Shown one piece after another: positions 24,912-33,417 of a stretch of 38,022 nt of DNA. Position numbers and translations under genes: made by a program. The notes beneath the pieces were generated by a model. The model was not told the origin of the DNA, did no database searches, and was given only the letters and a program-made list of their open reading frames with translations. Positions within the stretch are counted from its first letter, which is position 1, and every line of letters begins with the position of its first letter. This stretch comes from an uncultured Clostridium sp. Lineage in GTDB: Bacteria; Bacillota_A; Clostridia; TANB77; CAG-508. The DNA lies in contig CAMLYR010000004.1 of assembly GCA_946491915.1 (NCBI GenBank), positions 1-38,022 of the forward strand, in the 5' to 3' direction.

Positions 24912-26285
24912 ATGAATAAATTAGTAGAATGGAAAGAAAGATTAAAAAAAGGACATATGTTTAGTATCATTGTAGTTCTTTTAATTGTGGTTGCTATATT
25001 AGGTTTTATTTTGTATAAAAAACAAAGAGAATTTAGGCAGGCTTCAGAAAATTCATATAATATGGCATTTTATGAATTAGTGGATTATGTACAAAATGTA
25101 GAAACATATTTAGCAAAATCATTAATTTCTACGACACCAGAACATGGAGCAGAAACACTAACCAATTTATGGAGAGAAGCAAATTTAGCACAAAGCTATT
25201 TAAGTATGCTACCGGTAGCTAGCCAAGAATTAGAAAATACAGAAAAGTTTTTAAATCAAGTAAGTGATTATAGTTATTCTTTATCAAGAAAAAACATATA
25301 TAATGAAAGCTTAAGTGAGGAAGATTTGACAAATCTTGAGGAATTACATTCTTATAGCACAGAATTAGAGAATACATTAAACCAATTATCAGAAGATTTA
25401 AATAGTGGAAGATTTGAATGGGGAGAATTAACGAAAAAAGGAACGGTAGCATTTGCACAACAAGTGGATAATATATCAAAAGAAAGTTTTAGTAATTTGG
25501 AAGAAAACTTTCATGAATATTCTGGTTTAATTTATGATGGAGCTTATTCAGAACACATGACAAGCACAGAGAAAAAAGGATTAACAGGGGAAAATATAGA
25601 TGAAAATACAGCAAAAGGACTTGTAGAAGAATTTATAGGAAAAGATAAAATAAAAGAGATATCAAATTTAGGACTATCTGAAAACGCAACGATTCCTGCC
25701 TATACTTTTTCTATTACTGGAAACAATGATGAAAATATTAATATTTCCATTTCACAAAAAGGTGGACATATCATCTATATGAATACCAACAGAGAAGTAA
25801 ATGCAGAAATATTATCACAAGAAGAAGCAACACAAAAAGGAAAAGAATTCTTAGAAAATAGAGGATTTACTCATATGCAAGAAACTTACTATATTACCCA
25901 AGAAGGAATTACAACGATTAATTATGCCTATAAACAAGATAATGTCATTGTATATCCTGATTTAATAAAAGTAAAAGTAGCCCTAGATAATGGAGAGATA
26001 CTAGGAATTGAAACAACAGGATACTTGAATAATCATACAGAAAGAGATATCAGTAATATACAAATTTCTGTTGAAAAGGCAAAAGAAAATTTAAATCCAA
26101 AATTAGAATTAACAAGTGAGGGAATGGCCATCATTCCAACAGAATGGCAATCAGAAATCTTATGTTATGAATTTAAAGGAAAGGTAAATGATAAAGAATT
26201 TTTAGTATATATCAATGCAGAAAATGGAAGGGAAGAAGATATATTAATCATAACAGATACGGGAAATGGTGTTTTGACAATGTAG
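24912..26285 (+). CDS. ypeB: germination protein YpeB
   Basis: YpeB is needed for the assembly and stability of SleB in the spore. The 457-residue product has a short cytoplasmic tail, one membrane helix at about 17-35 and a long extracytoplasmic part. The N-terminal half (about 40-200) is helical, and the C-terminal half contains repeated PepSY-like units, seen as EEATQKGKEFLENRGF and VEKAKENLNPKLELTSEGMA with following strands. An ATG at 24894 overlaps the sleB stop. The ATG at 24912 is preferred because it follows GGAAGGAAAAG. The gene follows sleB directly, as in other spore formers, and the two are translationally close. Confidence 0.92.
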   Translation: MNKLVEWKERLKKGHMFSIIVVLLIVVAILGFILYKKQREFRQASENSYNMAFYELVDYVQNVETYLAKSLISTTPEHGAETLTNLWREANLAQSYLSMLPVASQELENTEKFLNQVSDYSYSLSRKNIYNESLSEEDLTNLEELHSYSTELENTLNQLSEDLNSGRFEWGELTKKGTVAFAQQVDNISKESFSNLEENFHEYSGLIYDGAYSEHMTSTEKKGLTGENIDENTAKGLVEEFIGKDKIKEISNLGLSENATIPAYTFSITGNNDENINISISQKGGHIIYMNTNREVNAEILSQEEATQKGKEFLENRGFTHMQETYYITQEGITTINYAYKQDNVIVYPDLIKVKVALDNGEILGIETTGYLNNHTERDISNIQISVEKAKENLNPKLELTSEGMAIIPTEWQSEILCYEFKGKVNDKEFLVYINAENGREEDILIITDTGNGVLTM

Positions 26286-26290
26286 GGATG

Positions 26291-26327
26291 AAAAGGGAAA
26301 AATGAGTCCGTCCCCAAAATCCCTTTT
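26291..26327. terminator. terminator and GAGTCCGTCCCC-type repeat, copy C
   Basis: AAAAGGGA (26291-26298) and TCCCTTTT (26320-26327) form a stem around GAGTCCGTCCCC. The 34 bases from 26291 are identical to those from 35768 in the large palindrome. It lies between convergent ypeB and the VanW gene and has a T-run in both directions, so it probably terminates both. Confidence 0.8.
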
Positions 26328-28075
26328 TAATGTCTTTTATATGTATCTTTTGATAATAGTTCTGTACTAACAACTTGACCATTTTGTTTTAAAATTCTGT
26401 AAGCTTCTGAATAAGTAGAATCAGCTGTGCTACCCGTTACATATGAAGATATTTCAACTTCATATTCATTATCTGTTCGTAAACCATATATATCAAATTT
26501 AGCAATGCCACCTGAAACAGAACATACTAATTTGATAGGGTAATCTCTATTGTTTTTAAATTTAAAATCAATTGAACCATATACAACTGTAGCATCTCTA
26601 CTAGCTGTAACATAGGATGGAACAAATTGGTGATTACTTCTTTCTACAATTTCTAAGTTTGCGTATAAAACAGCATTATATAATGTAGAGGTGATTTGAC
26701 AAATTCCGCCACCTAATCCATCAACTACTTCACCACTAACGTATATAGGAGCTTCTTTATACCCAGCAGCAATTGTTCTTTCACCTACAACTTGATTATA
26801 TGAAAATGTTTCACCAGGCATTAAAACTGTACCATTAATTTTAGAAGCAGCTAGTTGTAAATTGGTTGTTCTATCTCTATCTCGTGTAGAATATTTTGTA
26901 GAATATGTTGAAAGCAAATCTGGAAATGCTTCTGTACCAATCATATTTGTTGTTACATTAGGGTATAGTGTTTTCAAAGGTATCACATATTCTGATTTTT
27001 CTTCTAATAACATATCTTTTGCTTCATCTAAAGAAATAGCAAAATCCAAACCATTTTCAGATGGATAAACAGCAAATGGATTTTGCGTATAGTAAGCATC
27101 AACCGGCTGTTTATATATTTCATTATAAATTTTTTCAATATTAATTTCAGAAGGTTGTTTAGAAACGGTAGCAATATCTAAAGTTCTGTTTTTTAAAGTT
27201 AGATTTGAAATACCATTTTTTATATATGTACACATTTGGTCTACATTTACAACATTACCTTCAGATCCACGAGTAACAACTAAGTTATTTCCTTCAATAT
27301 AATATCCACTTTCAATAACAGTATCAGGTAGTTTAGATGAAATATCATTTAAAGCAGTTCTTAACTGTTCTTCGTCTAAAGTTACTGAGATTTCTATATT
27401 AGTAGGATTCATCCATGTTTTTAACGCAGTAAAACTATTTTCAAATATATTGCCAGATTTACCAATTGTATATGCTTGCTCTACAGCAGAATCAATGTCA
27501 AAATTAACATTCAGTGCAGATAAAGGAATACTTGTCTGATAATCATTATGTACTAAGTTGATATTTTCTGGCAAATTTTCATTAATAAAGTTTTGAATGG
27601 TTTCTTTTGCTTCCTCTACGGATAAGTTAGAAACATCAATACCCTTTATACTGACTCCAGAAATGATATTTTCGTTTTTGCTATTTAAAAAAGTAAATAT
27701 AAAAAATGCAATACTTAATAAAATAATAAAAACTAAAAGACTAATTCCAAAAATAAATATTCCTTTAGAATGTAAATGTCTATCATTTTCAGGATGATAA
27801 TTTTCCACTGGATGAAATTCTCTTTTTTCAATATTTTTTTCTTCTTGAGGAAGAGATTCTTTTTTCACAATATTCGTTTCTTCTTTAGCATCAGAGTCCT
27901 TTTTCTCTGTGTCTATTTTTTCTTTGGGTAGAGAATTTTTCTTTTTAGTAGATACTTTTTCTTTAGCATGAGATTCTTCCTCTTTATTATTTACTTTTCC
28001 TTTAGGTTGTGTTTCTACACCTAATAAAGTTACTTTATCTATTGATTTTTCTAATTCCATATTTTTTGTGCTCAT
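26327..28075 (-). CDS. VanW-family protein with peptidoglycan-binding-4 domains
   Basis: The 582-residue protein is a single-pass membrane protein of the VanW/YoaR group, found in Gram-positive cell envelopes; the biochemical role of the family is not settled. Residues 1-103 are a charged cytoplasmic tail that includes four 13-residue repeats (35-86). A membrane helix follows at about 104-130. Next is a region like the putative peptidoglycan-binding 4 domain (about 140-370, with VSIKGIDVSNLSVEEAKETI). The VanW domain has RTTNLQLAASKINGTVLMPG and GLGGGICQITSTLYNAVLYA, the family hallmark. A short C-terminal strand domain follows. AAAGGAG precedes the ATG. It converges on ypeB, but nothing ties it to germination directly. 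Confidence 0.92.
   Translation of the reverse strand: MSTKNMELEKSIDKVTLLGVETQPKGKVNNKEEESHAKEKVSTKKKNSLPKEKIDTEKKDSDAKEETNIVKKESLPQEEKNIEKREFHPVENYHPENDRHLHSKGIFIFGISLLVFIILLSIAFFIFTFLNSKNENIISGVSIKGIDVSNLSVEEAKETIQNFINENLPENINLVHNDYQTSIPLSALNVNFDIDSAVEQAYTIGKSGNIFENSFTALKTWMNPTNIEISVTLDEEQLRTALNDISSKLPDTVIESGYYIEGNNLVVTRGSEGNVVNVDQMCTYIKNGISNLTLKNRTLDIATVSKQPSEINIEKIYNEIYKQPVDAYYTQNPFAVYPSENGLDFAISLDEAKDMLLEEKSEYVIPLKTLYPNVTTNMIGTEAFPDLLSTYSTKYSTRDRDRTTNLQLAASKINGTVLMPGETFSYNQVVGERTIAAGYKEAPIYVSGEVVDGLGGGICQITSTLYNAVLYANLEIVERSNHQFVPSYVTASRDATVVYGSIDFKFKNNRDYPIKLVCSVSGGIAKFDIYGLRTDNEYEVEISSYVTGSTADSTYSEAYRILKQNGQVVSTELLSKDTYKRH
27818..27973 (-). repeat. four 39-bp tandem repeats inside the VanW gene
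   Basis: They encode SHAKEKVSTKKKN, SLPKEKIDTEKKD, SDAKEETNIVKKE and SLPQEEKNIEKRE, residues 35-86. A weaker fifth unit lies just before. The repeats form a charged, probably unstructured or coiled cytoplasmic tail. Confidence 0.8.
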
Positions 28076-28162
28076 AAAATTCTCCTTTTTCAGATGTCTT
28101 TTTTATTATATCATAATTCGTCAAAAAATTATATATCATTCACATAAAATTTAAAAAATGAA

Positions 28163-28412
28163 GTAACTATTCAGTACTATAAAATTTTTTCATAATGAGT
28201 TCTTGTATATTTATTTTTTTATAAATTCCTCGGCTCAATACGTGCTCTAGCCTTTCTAACTATAAAAGAAACGAGCCTCTCGCTATTCCCGCTTCCTCAT
28301 TTCTTTTATATTAAGAAAGTCTACAAGCACTCCAATCACATTCGTTATTTATAAAAAAATAAATATACAAGAACTCATTTAATTTCAGATATCTTTATTA
28401 CTGAATAGTTAC
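28163..28412. repeat. 250-bp palindromic intergenic element
   Basis: Terminal 14-base inverted repeats GTAACTATTCAGTA (28163-28176) and TACTGAATAGTTAC (28399-28412) are perfect. A second pair of arms, 33 bases long (28194-28226 and 28347-28379, beginning AATGAGTTCTTG), is also perfect. An inner pair, CTTTCT..ATAAAAGAAA with TTTCTTTTAT..AAGAAAG, is imperfect. No reading frame of note. It fills most of the 472 bp between the divergent VanW and SASP genes. Confidence 0.85.
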
Positions 28413-28547
28413 AAAATGAAGTTTAAAATTATAAAAAAAGGAAAAACATAAAAATTTTGTTAAAATAATTTTTTATAAAAAAGAGAATACTAAACATATA
28501 AAGTTGTATATACAGTTTTATAATTTTAAATTTTTTAGGAGGAAACT

Positions 28548-28724
28548 ATGTCTAAGAATCGTCATTTAATTTCTGAGAATTTAAGAGAAGAAATTGCAAG
28601 AGAATTAGGAGTATATGAGCAAGTAAAAAAGGACGGAGGAAGCTGGGGAAATGTTTCTTCTAAAGATTGTGGTAATATTGTTTCAAAAGCAATCGAAATA
28701 GCAAATAGAGCAGTAGAACAATAG
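28548..28724 (+). CDS. small acid-soluble spore protein, alpha/beta type
   Basis: Alpha/beta SASPs coat forespore DNA, protect it from UV and hydrolysis, and are degraded at germination. The 58-residue product reads MSKNRHLISENLREEIAREL at its start, then GVYEQVKKDGG, and ends in GNIVSKAIEIANRAVEQ. The LREEIARELGV block and the final G-x-x-V-x-K-x-I-x-x-A pattern follow the SASP consensus, including the place of the GPR protease site near the E-I-A. It is slightly shorter than Bacillus SASPs and has a cysteine and a tryptophan, which is unusual. AGGAGG lies just before the ATG. AATACTA at 28486-28492 resembles a sigma-G type -10 box, but the -35 box is not clear. A terminator follows immediately. 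Confidence 0.85.
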   Translation: MSKNRHLISENLREEIARELGVYEQVKKDGGSWGNVSSKDCGNIVSKAIEIANRAVEQ

Positions 28725-28730
28725 TTAGGG

Positions 28731-28768
28731 ATATGGGTAGAATTAGAAAAATTCTATCCATATTTTCT
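28731..28768 (+). terminator. terminator after the SASP gene
   Basis: ATATGGGTAGAATT (28731-28744) pairs with AATTCTATCCATAT (28750-28763), with one G-T pair and a 5-base loop. TTTTCTT follows. Confidence 0.88.
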
Positions 28769-28852
28769 TAAATGCAAGTTTCAATAATTTGTATAGTTGC
28801 AAAAAAAGAAATTTCATCATATAATTCTAAAAAAGATATAGAGGTGAAAAAG

Positions 28853-30253
28853 ATGAAAGATATAACGGTAAAAGATATATTAGAATGTACAGGTGGAAAA
28901 TTGATTACAGGAAATGAAAATATAGTATGTGAAGAATTTTCCAAAGATACGAGAACAATAAAAGAGGGAGATATATACATAGGAATCAAAGGAGAAAATT
29001 TTGATGGGAATGTATTTTGGAAGAAAGCATTAGATAATGGTGCAATGGGAGTCATTGTTCAAGGTATAGAATTTGATAAACAGGATATAGAAACATATCA
29101 AGATAAAGTCATTATACAAGTAGAAGATACATTGCAAGCATTATACAAATTAGCAAGTTATAAAAGAGATATATATGATGTACCTGTCGTAGCCATTACG
29201 GGTAGTGTAGGAAAAACAAGTACGAAAGATTTAGTTGCTAATGTTGTTGCACAAAAACATAAAATATGTAAAACAATAGGAAATAATAACAATAATATTG
29301 GAATGCCATTTACCATATTAAATGCACCAAATGATGTTGAAGTATTTGTATTAGAAATGGGAATGAATCACTTTGGAGAAATTCATTTACTTTCTGAAAT
29401 TGCCAAACCTAACATATGTATTATTACCAATATAGGTACTTCACATATAGGAAATCTAGGTTCTAGAGAAAATATATTAAAGGCAAAACTAGAAATACTA
29501 GATGGTGCAAAAAATCCATATGTGGTTATCAATAATGATAATGATTTATTACATAAATGGTATGAAGAAAATAAAGACAAGATAAACATAAAAACATACG
29601 GAATCAATGAAAAAAGTGATATACAAGCTAAAGACATTCAACTAGATGAAGATGGCAGTGAATATCATATTTATTTAAACAATAAAGAAGAGAAAATAAA
29701 AGTTCCTGTTGGAGGAGAACATTTTGTATTAAATAGTTTATGTGCTATTGCTGTTGGAGAATTATTAAATATAGAAAATGAAGATATAAAAAGAGGGATT
29801 GAGACATTTTCTCTTACGAAAAATAGAATGGAAGTTATAGAATTCAAGAATGGTATTAAGATAATCAATGATGCATACAATTCTAGTGTGGAATCTGTAA
29901 AGGCAAGTTTAGCATATATGAATCATATGAAGGCAAATAGAAGAATTGCAGTATTAGGAGATATCTTAGAAACGGGAGAATTTGCTTTAGCATTACATAA
30001 AGAAATTGGTAAAATTGTATGTGAAAACAAAGTAGATGTTTTAATTTGTAGTGGAGAAAATGCAAAATATATATCTGAATCTGCGAAAGAGAATGGATTT
30101 GATGAAAAAAATATATATTATTTTGAAAATAAAGAAGATATTGTGGAATTATTAAAAAAGATAATTCAAGCAGAAGATGTAATATTATTTAAAGCTTCAA
30201 ATGGTATGAGATTCTTTGATATAGCGGAAAAGATAAAAGTAGAATATAATTAA
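28853..30253 (+). CDS. murF: UDP-MurNAc-tripeptide--D-Ala-D-Ala ligase MurF
   Basis: MurF adds the D-Ala-D-Ala dipeptide to UDP-MurNAc-tripeptide, the last cytoplasmic step of precursor synthesis. The 466-residue product has the N-terminal MurF-type domain (CTGGKLITGN, then SKDTRTIKEGDIYIGIKGENFDG), the Mur ligase ATP loop GSVGKTSTK at 117-125, GNNNNNIGMPFTIL and LEMGMNHFGEI. The C-domain begins near INDAYNSSVESVKASLAYM and LGDILETGEFA. The start at 28853 follows GAGGTGAAAAAG; an upstream ATG at 28772 would add 27 unusual residues and has no ribosome site. The next gene is ddl, which makes the dipeptide MurF uses, so they form a natural operon. Confidence 0.95.
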   Translation: MKDITVKDILECTGGKLITGNENIVCEEFSKDTRTIKEGDIYIGIKGENFDGNVFWKKALDNGAMGVIVQGIEFDKQDIETYQDKVIIQVEDTLQALYKLASYKRDIYDVPVVAITGSVGKTSTKDLVANVVAQKHKICKTIGNNNNNIGMPFTILNAPNDVEVFVLEMGMNHFGEIHLLSEIAKPNICIITNIGTSHIGNLGSRENILKAKLEILDGAKNPYVVINNDNDLLHKWYEENKDKINIKTYGINEKSDIQAKDIQLDEDGSEYHIYLNNKEEKIKVPVGGEHFVLNSLCAIAVGELLNIENEDIKRGIETFSLTKNRMEVIEFKNGIKIINDAYNSSVESVKASLAYMNHMKANRRIAVLGDILETGEFALALHKEIGKIVCENKVDVLICSGENAKYISESAKENGFDEKNIYYFENKEDIVELLKKIIQAEDVILFKASNGMRFFDIAEKIKVEYN

Positions 30254-30307
30254 AACATGAAATTATAAAAATATGTATTACAATAATAAAACAAAGGAGA
30301 GGATAGT

Positions 30308-31360
30308 ATGAAAACAAAACTAGGACTTATTTTTGGAGGAATGTCAACAGAAAATGAAGTTTCTGTTATGTCAGCAAATTCTATCTTAAAAAATTTGGAT
30401 GAACAGAAATATGAAATTTTTCCAATATATATTTCAAAAAGTGGAGAATGGTATCAATATAATAACTTAGAAAATATAGAAATTAATGAAGATATGCAGT
30501 ATATGAAAAAATTAGAAAATATAGTCGAATATTTACAAAATTTAGATGTCATTTTCCCAGTATTACATGGATTATATGGAGAAGATGGAACCATTCAAGG
30601 ATTGTTCGAAATATTAAAAAAACCATATGTTGGATGTGGTGTTTTAGCATCAAGTGTAGGAATGGATAAAGCCTATACAAAAGTTATTTTTGACAAAGCA
30701 AATATTTGTCAAACTCCATACATATATTTGAAAAAATATAAAGACCATTATACATATATAGATAAGGAATTTAATGAGAAAGAAGTATCTTTAGAAGAGG
30801 CAGCAGATATCGTTGAAAAAGAGACGGATTTTCCAGTATTTATAAAACCATCCAATTCTGGTTCAAGTGTAGGAGTTAATAAAGCTGAAAATAAAGATGA
30901 ATTAAAAAAATATATAGAATATGCAGGAAAATTTGATAAGAAAATTTTAATAGAAAAAGGAATTCTTGGCCAAGAAGTAGAATGTGCAGTACTTGGAAAT
31001 GATGATGTCATTGCATCTTGCGTAGGAGAAATAAAATCTGCAGATGAATTTTATAGTTATGATGCGAAATATCAAAATGAAAATTCAAGGACACTGATTC
31101 CTGCAAATTTAGACGAAAAAGTTTCAAATGAAATCAGAAAGCTAGCGATAAAAGCATTTAAGGCAATTGACGGAAAAGGATTGTCAAGAGTAGATTTTTT
31201 TGTAGAGGATAAAACAAATCAAATTTATATTAATGAAATTAATACATTACCAGGGTTTACGAAAATAAGTATGTATCCTAAATTATTTGAGGCTGTGGGA
31301 ATACAGTATAATGAATTATTAGACAAATTAATAGAGTTAGCACAAGAACGAATAGTCTGA
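30308..31360 (+). CDS. ddl: D-alanine--D-alanine ligase
   Basis: Ddl joins two D-alanines with ATP in the cytoplasm. The 350-residue ATP-grasp protein starts LGLIFGGMSTENEVSVMSA, the Ddl N-terminal signature with the first-site glutamate E15. It continues with VLHGLYGEDGTIQGLFE, FIKPSNSGSSVGV in the central domain, then an IEKGILGQEVECAVLG strand, and ends with the catalytic block NEINTLPGFTKISMYP. The tyrosine in FYSYDAKYQ is at the place that favours D-Ala over D-lactate, so a vancomycin-resistance ligase is less likely. The gene lies 54 bp after murF. AAGGAGAGG precedes the ATG. Confidence 0.95.
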   Translation: MKTKLGLIFGGMSTENEVSVMSANSILKNLDEQKYEIFPIYISKSGEWYQYNNLENIEINEDMQYMKKLENIVEYLQNLDVIFPVLHGLYGEDGTIQGLFEILKKPYVGCGVLASSVGMDKAYTKVIFDKANICQTPYIYLKKYKDHYTYIDKEFNEKEVSLEEAADIVEKETDFPVFIKPSNSGSSVGVNKAENKDELKKYIEYAGKFDKKILIEKGILGQEVECAVLGNDDVIASCVGEIKSADEFYSYDAKYQNENSRTLIPANLDEKVSNEIRKLAIKAFKAIDGKGLSRVDFFVEDKTNQIYINEINTLPGFTKISMYPKLFEAVGIQYNELLDKLIELAQERIV

Positions 31361-31408
31361 AGTTTTTAGATTGATGATGACAGAAAATTGAATCAATAAA
31401 TTGTATAA

Positions 31409-31438
31409 TAAAAAATCCATAAAAGTATGGATTTTTTT
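31409..31438 (+). terminator. terminator after ddl
   Basis: AAATCCATA (31413-31421) and TATGGATTT (31426-31434) enclose a short loop. The upstream A-run and downstream T-run make a near-symmetric, strong signal. A TATAAT at 31450-31455 after it may be the -10 box of the DnaJ-like gene. Confidence 0.85.
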
Positions 31439-31486
31439 CATTTTTATGGTATAATAAAAACACCTGATTATTGGGGAGGATGTCAA

Positions 31487-32362
31487 ATGATTTTTAAAGA
31501 TTATTATAAAATTTTGGGGCTAGAAACTAGTAGAGTTTCTATTGATGAAATAAAAGTAGCATATCGAAACGCTGCTAAAAAATATCATCCAGATGTAAAT
31601 ATAGGAGATAGTTTAGCAGAAGAACGTATAAAAGATATAAATGAAGCATATAGAATCTTATCTGTACCAAGTTCTAAGAGAAAATATGATAGAATATGGA
31701 ATTCACATAATTTAGTCAATAAGAAATTTAATATGAAAGGAAAAGATTCTATTGTAAAAATGTTTTTTGGAAACATTAAACAGAATCATGGAGAAAAAAG
31801 TGAAAAAAGAAGTAAAGAACCATTAAGAGGAGAAAATGTTGAAACAGAAATTAGTACAACCATATATGAGGCTTTTAATGGTTCAGATAAAAAAATATCC
31901 TTACGAACAGTTGACGGTAAAATGAAAACATTTACAGTATCTATTCCTCAAGGAATAAGAGATGGAGAAAAAATAAGACTAATAGGTCAAGGAAAACCAG
32001 GTATCAATGGTGGTAAAAATGGGGATTTGTTCATTAAAATCAATATAAAAAATGATAAAAAATTTAAATTGCAAGGTAGTGACATGTATACAGACTTATT
32101 AATAACCCCATGGGAAGCAGCTTTAGGAACAAGAGTGAATATTCAATCAATAGATGAAGAAACAAAGGTATATATTCCTCAAGGAATTGAAAGCGGAGAA
32201 AAAATAAGAATACCAGGTAAAGGATATAAAGATGGAAAAGGCTCAAGAGGTGACTTAATTGCAGAAGTAAGAATTATGGTGCCTAAGAAATTAACAACTG
32301 AAGAGAAGAAGATATTTGAAGAATTAAATCATATATCAACCTTTAATCCAAGGAAAGAGTAG
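31487..32362 (+). CDS. DnaJ/CbpA-like co-chaperone without zinc finger
   Basis: J-domain proteins stimulate the ATPase of DnaK and hand over clients. The 291-residue product has an N-terminal J domain of about 70 residues (DYYKILGLETSRVSIDEIK, with HPD at 34-36 and DINEAYRILS), a short charged linker, and the two C-terminal beta-barrel substrate domains of DnaJ (STTIYEAFNGSDKKISL, then IPQGIRDGEKIRLIGQGKPG; the second starts DMYTDLLITPWEAALGT). The cysteine-rich zinc finger is absent, as in CbpA. GGGAGGAT lies before the ATG at 31487. The reading frame opens earlier but through a terminator and promoter. It is not linked to dnaK here, so it is an accessory J protein. Confidence 0.92.
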   Translation: MIFKDYYKILGLETSRVSIDEIKVAYRNAAKKYHPDVNIGDSLAEERIKDINEAYRILSVPSSKRKYDRIWNSHNLVNKKFNMKGKDSIVKMFFGNIKQNHGEKSEKRSKEPLRGENVETEISTTIYEAFNGSDKKISLRTVDGKMKTFTVSIPQGIRDGEKIRLIGQGKPGINGGKNGDLFIKINIKNDKKFKLQGSDMYTDLLITPWEAALGTRVNIQSIDEETKVYIPQGIESGEKIRIPGKGYKDGKGSRGDLIAEVRIMVPKKLTTEEKKIFEELNHISTFNPRKE

Positions 32363-32393
32363 GAAAAAAATGCAAATTTACATAAAATATATA

Positions 32394-32422
32394 TTGACAA
32401 TATATGTATTTTCGTGTAAAAT
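32394..32422 (+). promoter_or_regulatory. promoter of the VirD4-type operon
   Basis: A consensus TTGACA (32394-32399) and TAAAAT (32417-32422) are 17 bp apart, 75 bp upstream of the first ATG. No terminator for the preceding gene is evident between 32363 and the promoter. Confidence 0.78.
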
Positions 32423-32496
32423 AAATAGTGGATGTTATATAAAATAAAACAAATGACAAGCTATGGATTAAAAAACATAGAAATGGAGGGAAAAAA

Positions 32497-33021
32497 ATGG
32501 AGACATGGGAAGGAAAGAGCTTTAGCATTACAGATCCAAAGGGAGTAAGTACAGTAATTTATCAAATCATCAAAACTCCAAAAGAATTGATCAAGGAATA
32601 CCCTAAATATGTTTTAGAAAGATTAGAATCGACAAACGAGATTAGAGGAGACATGACAAGAAAAACATTTTATGTAGATTTCCCATCAGTTGATCAAGAT
32701 GAATTAGTTATATTATCTTTTGGAAAAGATAGAGTTGTTGTTAATACTGCTGTTTTGGAAGGTAATAAAGTTTCTATCAGTAAAAAACCAATGCCTTTAA
32801 AATTTGATAGTATATATTCAGAAAACGAAACAGAAATAAAGGATTTTAAGTATACGCCAAATTTAAAGAGACCAATTTGTGTCATTGACCCAGAAACCAC
32901 AGAAGAAGTAAAACCTGTACTTTATTTTGATGAAAAAACAAATGAAGTACGAGGAAAATGTAAGTTGAAACCAAACAAACCTTATTTTGCCTTTGAAATC
33001 AGAGACAAAAAAGAGAATTAA
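32497..33021 (+). CDS. unknown protein, first gene of the VirD4-type operon
   Basis: The 174-residue product has no signal peptide, membrane segment or recognised motif. The first third is mixed (EGKSFSITDPKGVSTVIYQI), the middle and last thirds are rich in short beta-strands (DELVILSFGKDRVVVNTAVL and KPVLYFDEKTNEVRGKCKL). It looks like a compact soluble beta-rich domain. GGAGGG precedes the ATG. It is followed after 14 bp by the next gene and clearly belongs to the same transcript as the VirD4-like gene. Nothing in the sequence gives a function. Confidence 0.75.
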   Translation: METWEGKSFSITDPKGVSTVIYQIIKTPKELIKEYPKYVLERLESTNEIRGDMTRKTFYVDFPSVDQDELVILSFGKDRVVVNTAVLEGNKVSISKKPMPLKFDSIYSENETEIKDFKYTPNLKRPICVIDPETTEEVKPVLYFDEKTNEVRGKCKLKPNKPYFAFEIRDKKEN

Positions 33022-33035
33022 GGAGGAAAGTTTAA

Positions 33036-33398
33036 ATGAATAGTCCAAGACCAATGCAAAATTCAGAATTGAACAATAATAAGGTATTATATTATTGTTA
33101 TCTGCTAAAACAACATGTTATGGAATTAGGAAAAGAGAAGGAGAAATTAGAAGATATAGCACATGATCAAAAAGATATAGAAACTTCAGGTTTTCCTGTC
33201 ATTGATGCAACAGCTAAAAATACGGAGAATACATTACAAGATGATGGAACAATGACAAGAAGAGTAGAAAAAGGACCAGTTATTAAATCAGCTAAATTTT
33301 CAAAAGATCATGTTCAACGTATAAAAAGGTTACAGGATATCAATAATAGAAATAAATTAAGTGCTAAAAGAAAAGAGGAAGACGATAAAGAGATATAG
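33036..33398 (+). CDS. small charged protein, second gene of the VirD4-type operon; unknown
   Basis: The 120-residue product is hydrophilic, with a helix near 16-48 (LYYCYLLKQHVMELGKEKEK), a likely disordered middle (VIDATAKNTENTLQDDGT) and a basic C-terminal helix that begins SKDHVQRIKRLQDINNRN. There is no membrane segment or known motif. The charged C-terminal helix could bind nucleic acid or a protein partner, but this is only an impression. AAGGAGGAAAG precedes the ATG. It lies 14 bp after the previous gene and 19 bp before the VirD4-like gene. Confidence 0.72.
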   Translation: MNSPRPMQNSELNNNKVLYYCYLLKQHVMELGKEKEKLEDIAHDQKDIETSGFPVIDATAKNTENTLQDDGTMTRRVEKGPVIKSAKFSKDHVQRIKRLQDINNRNKLSAKRKEEDDKEI

Positions 33399-33417
33399 AT
33401 AACAAAAGAGTAGGTGA

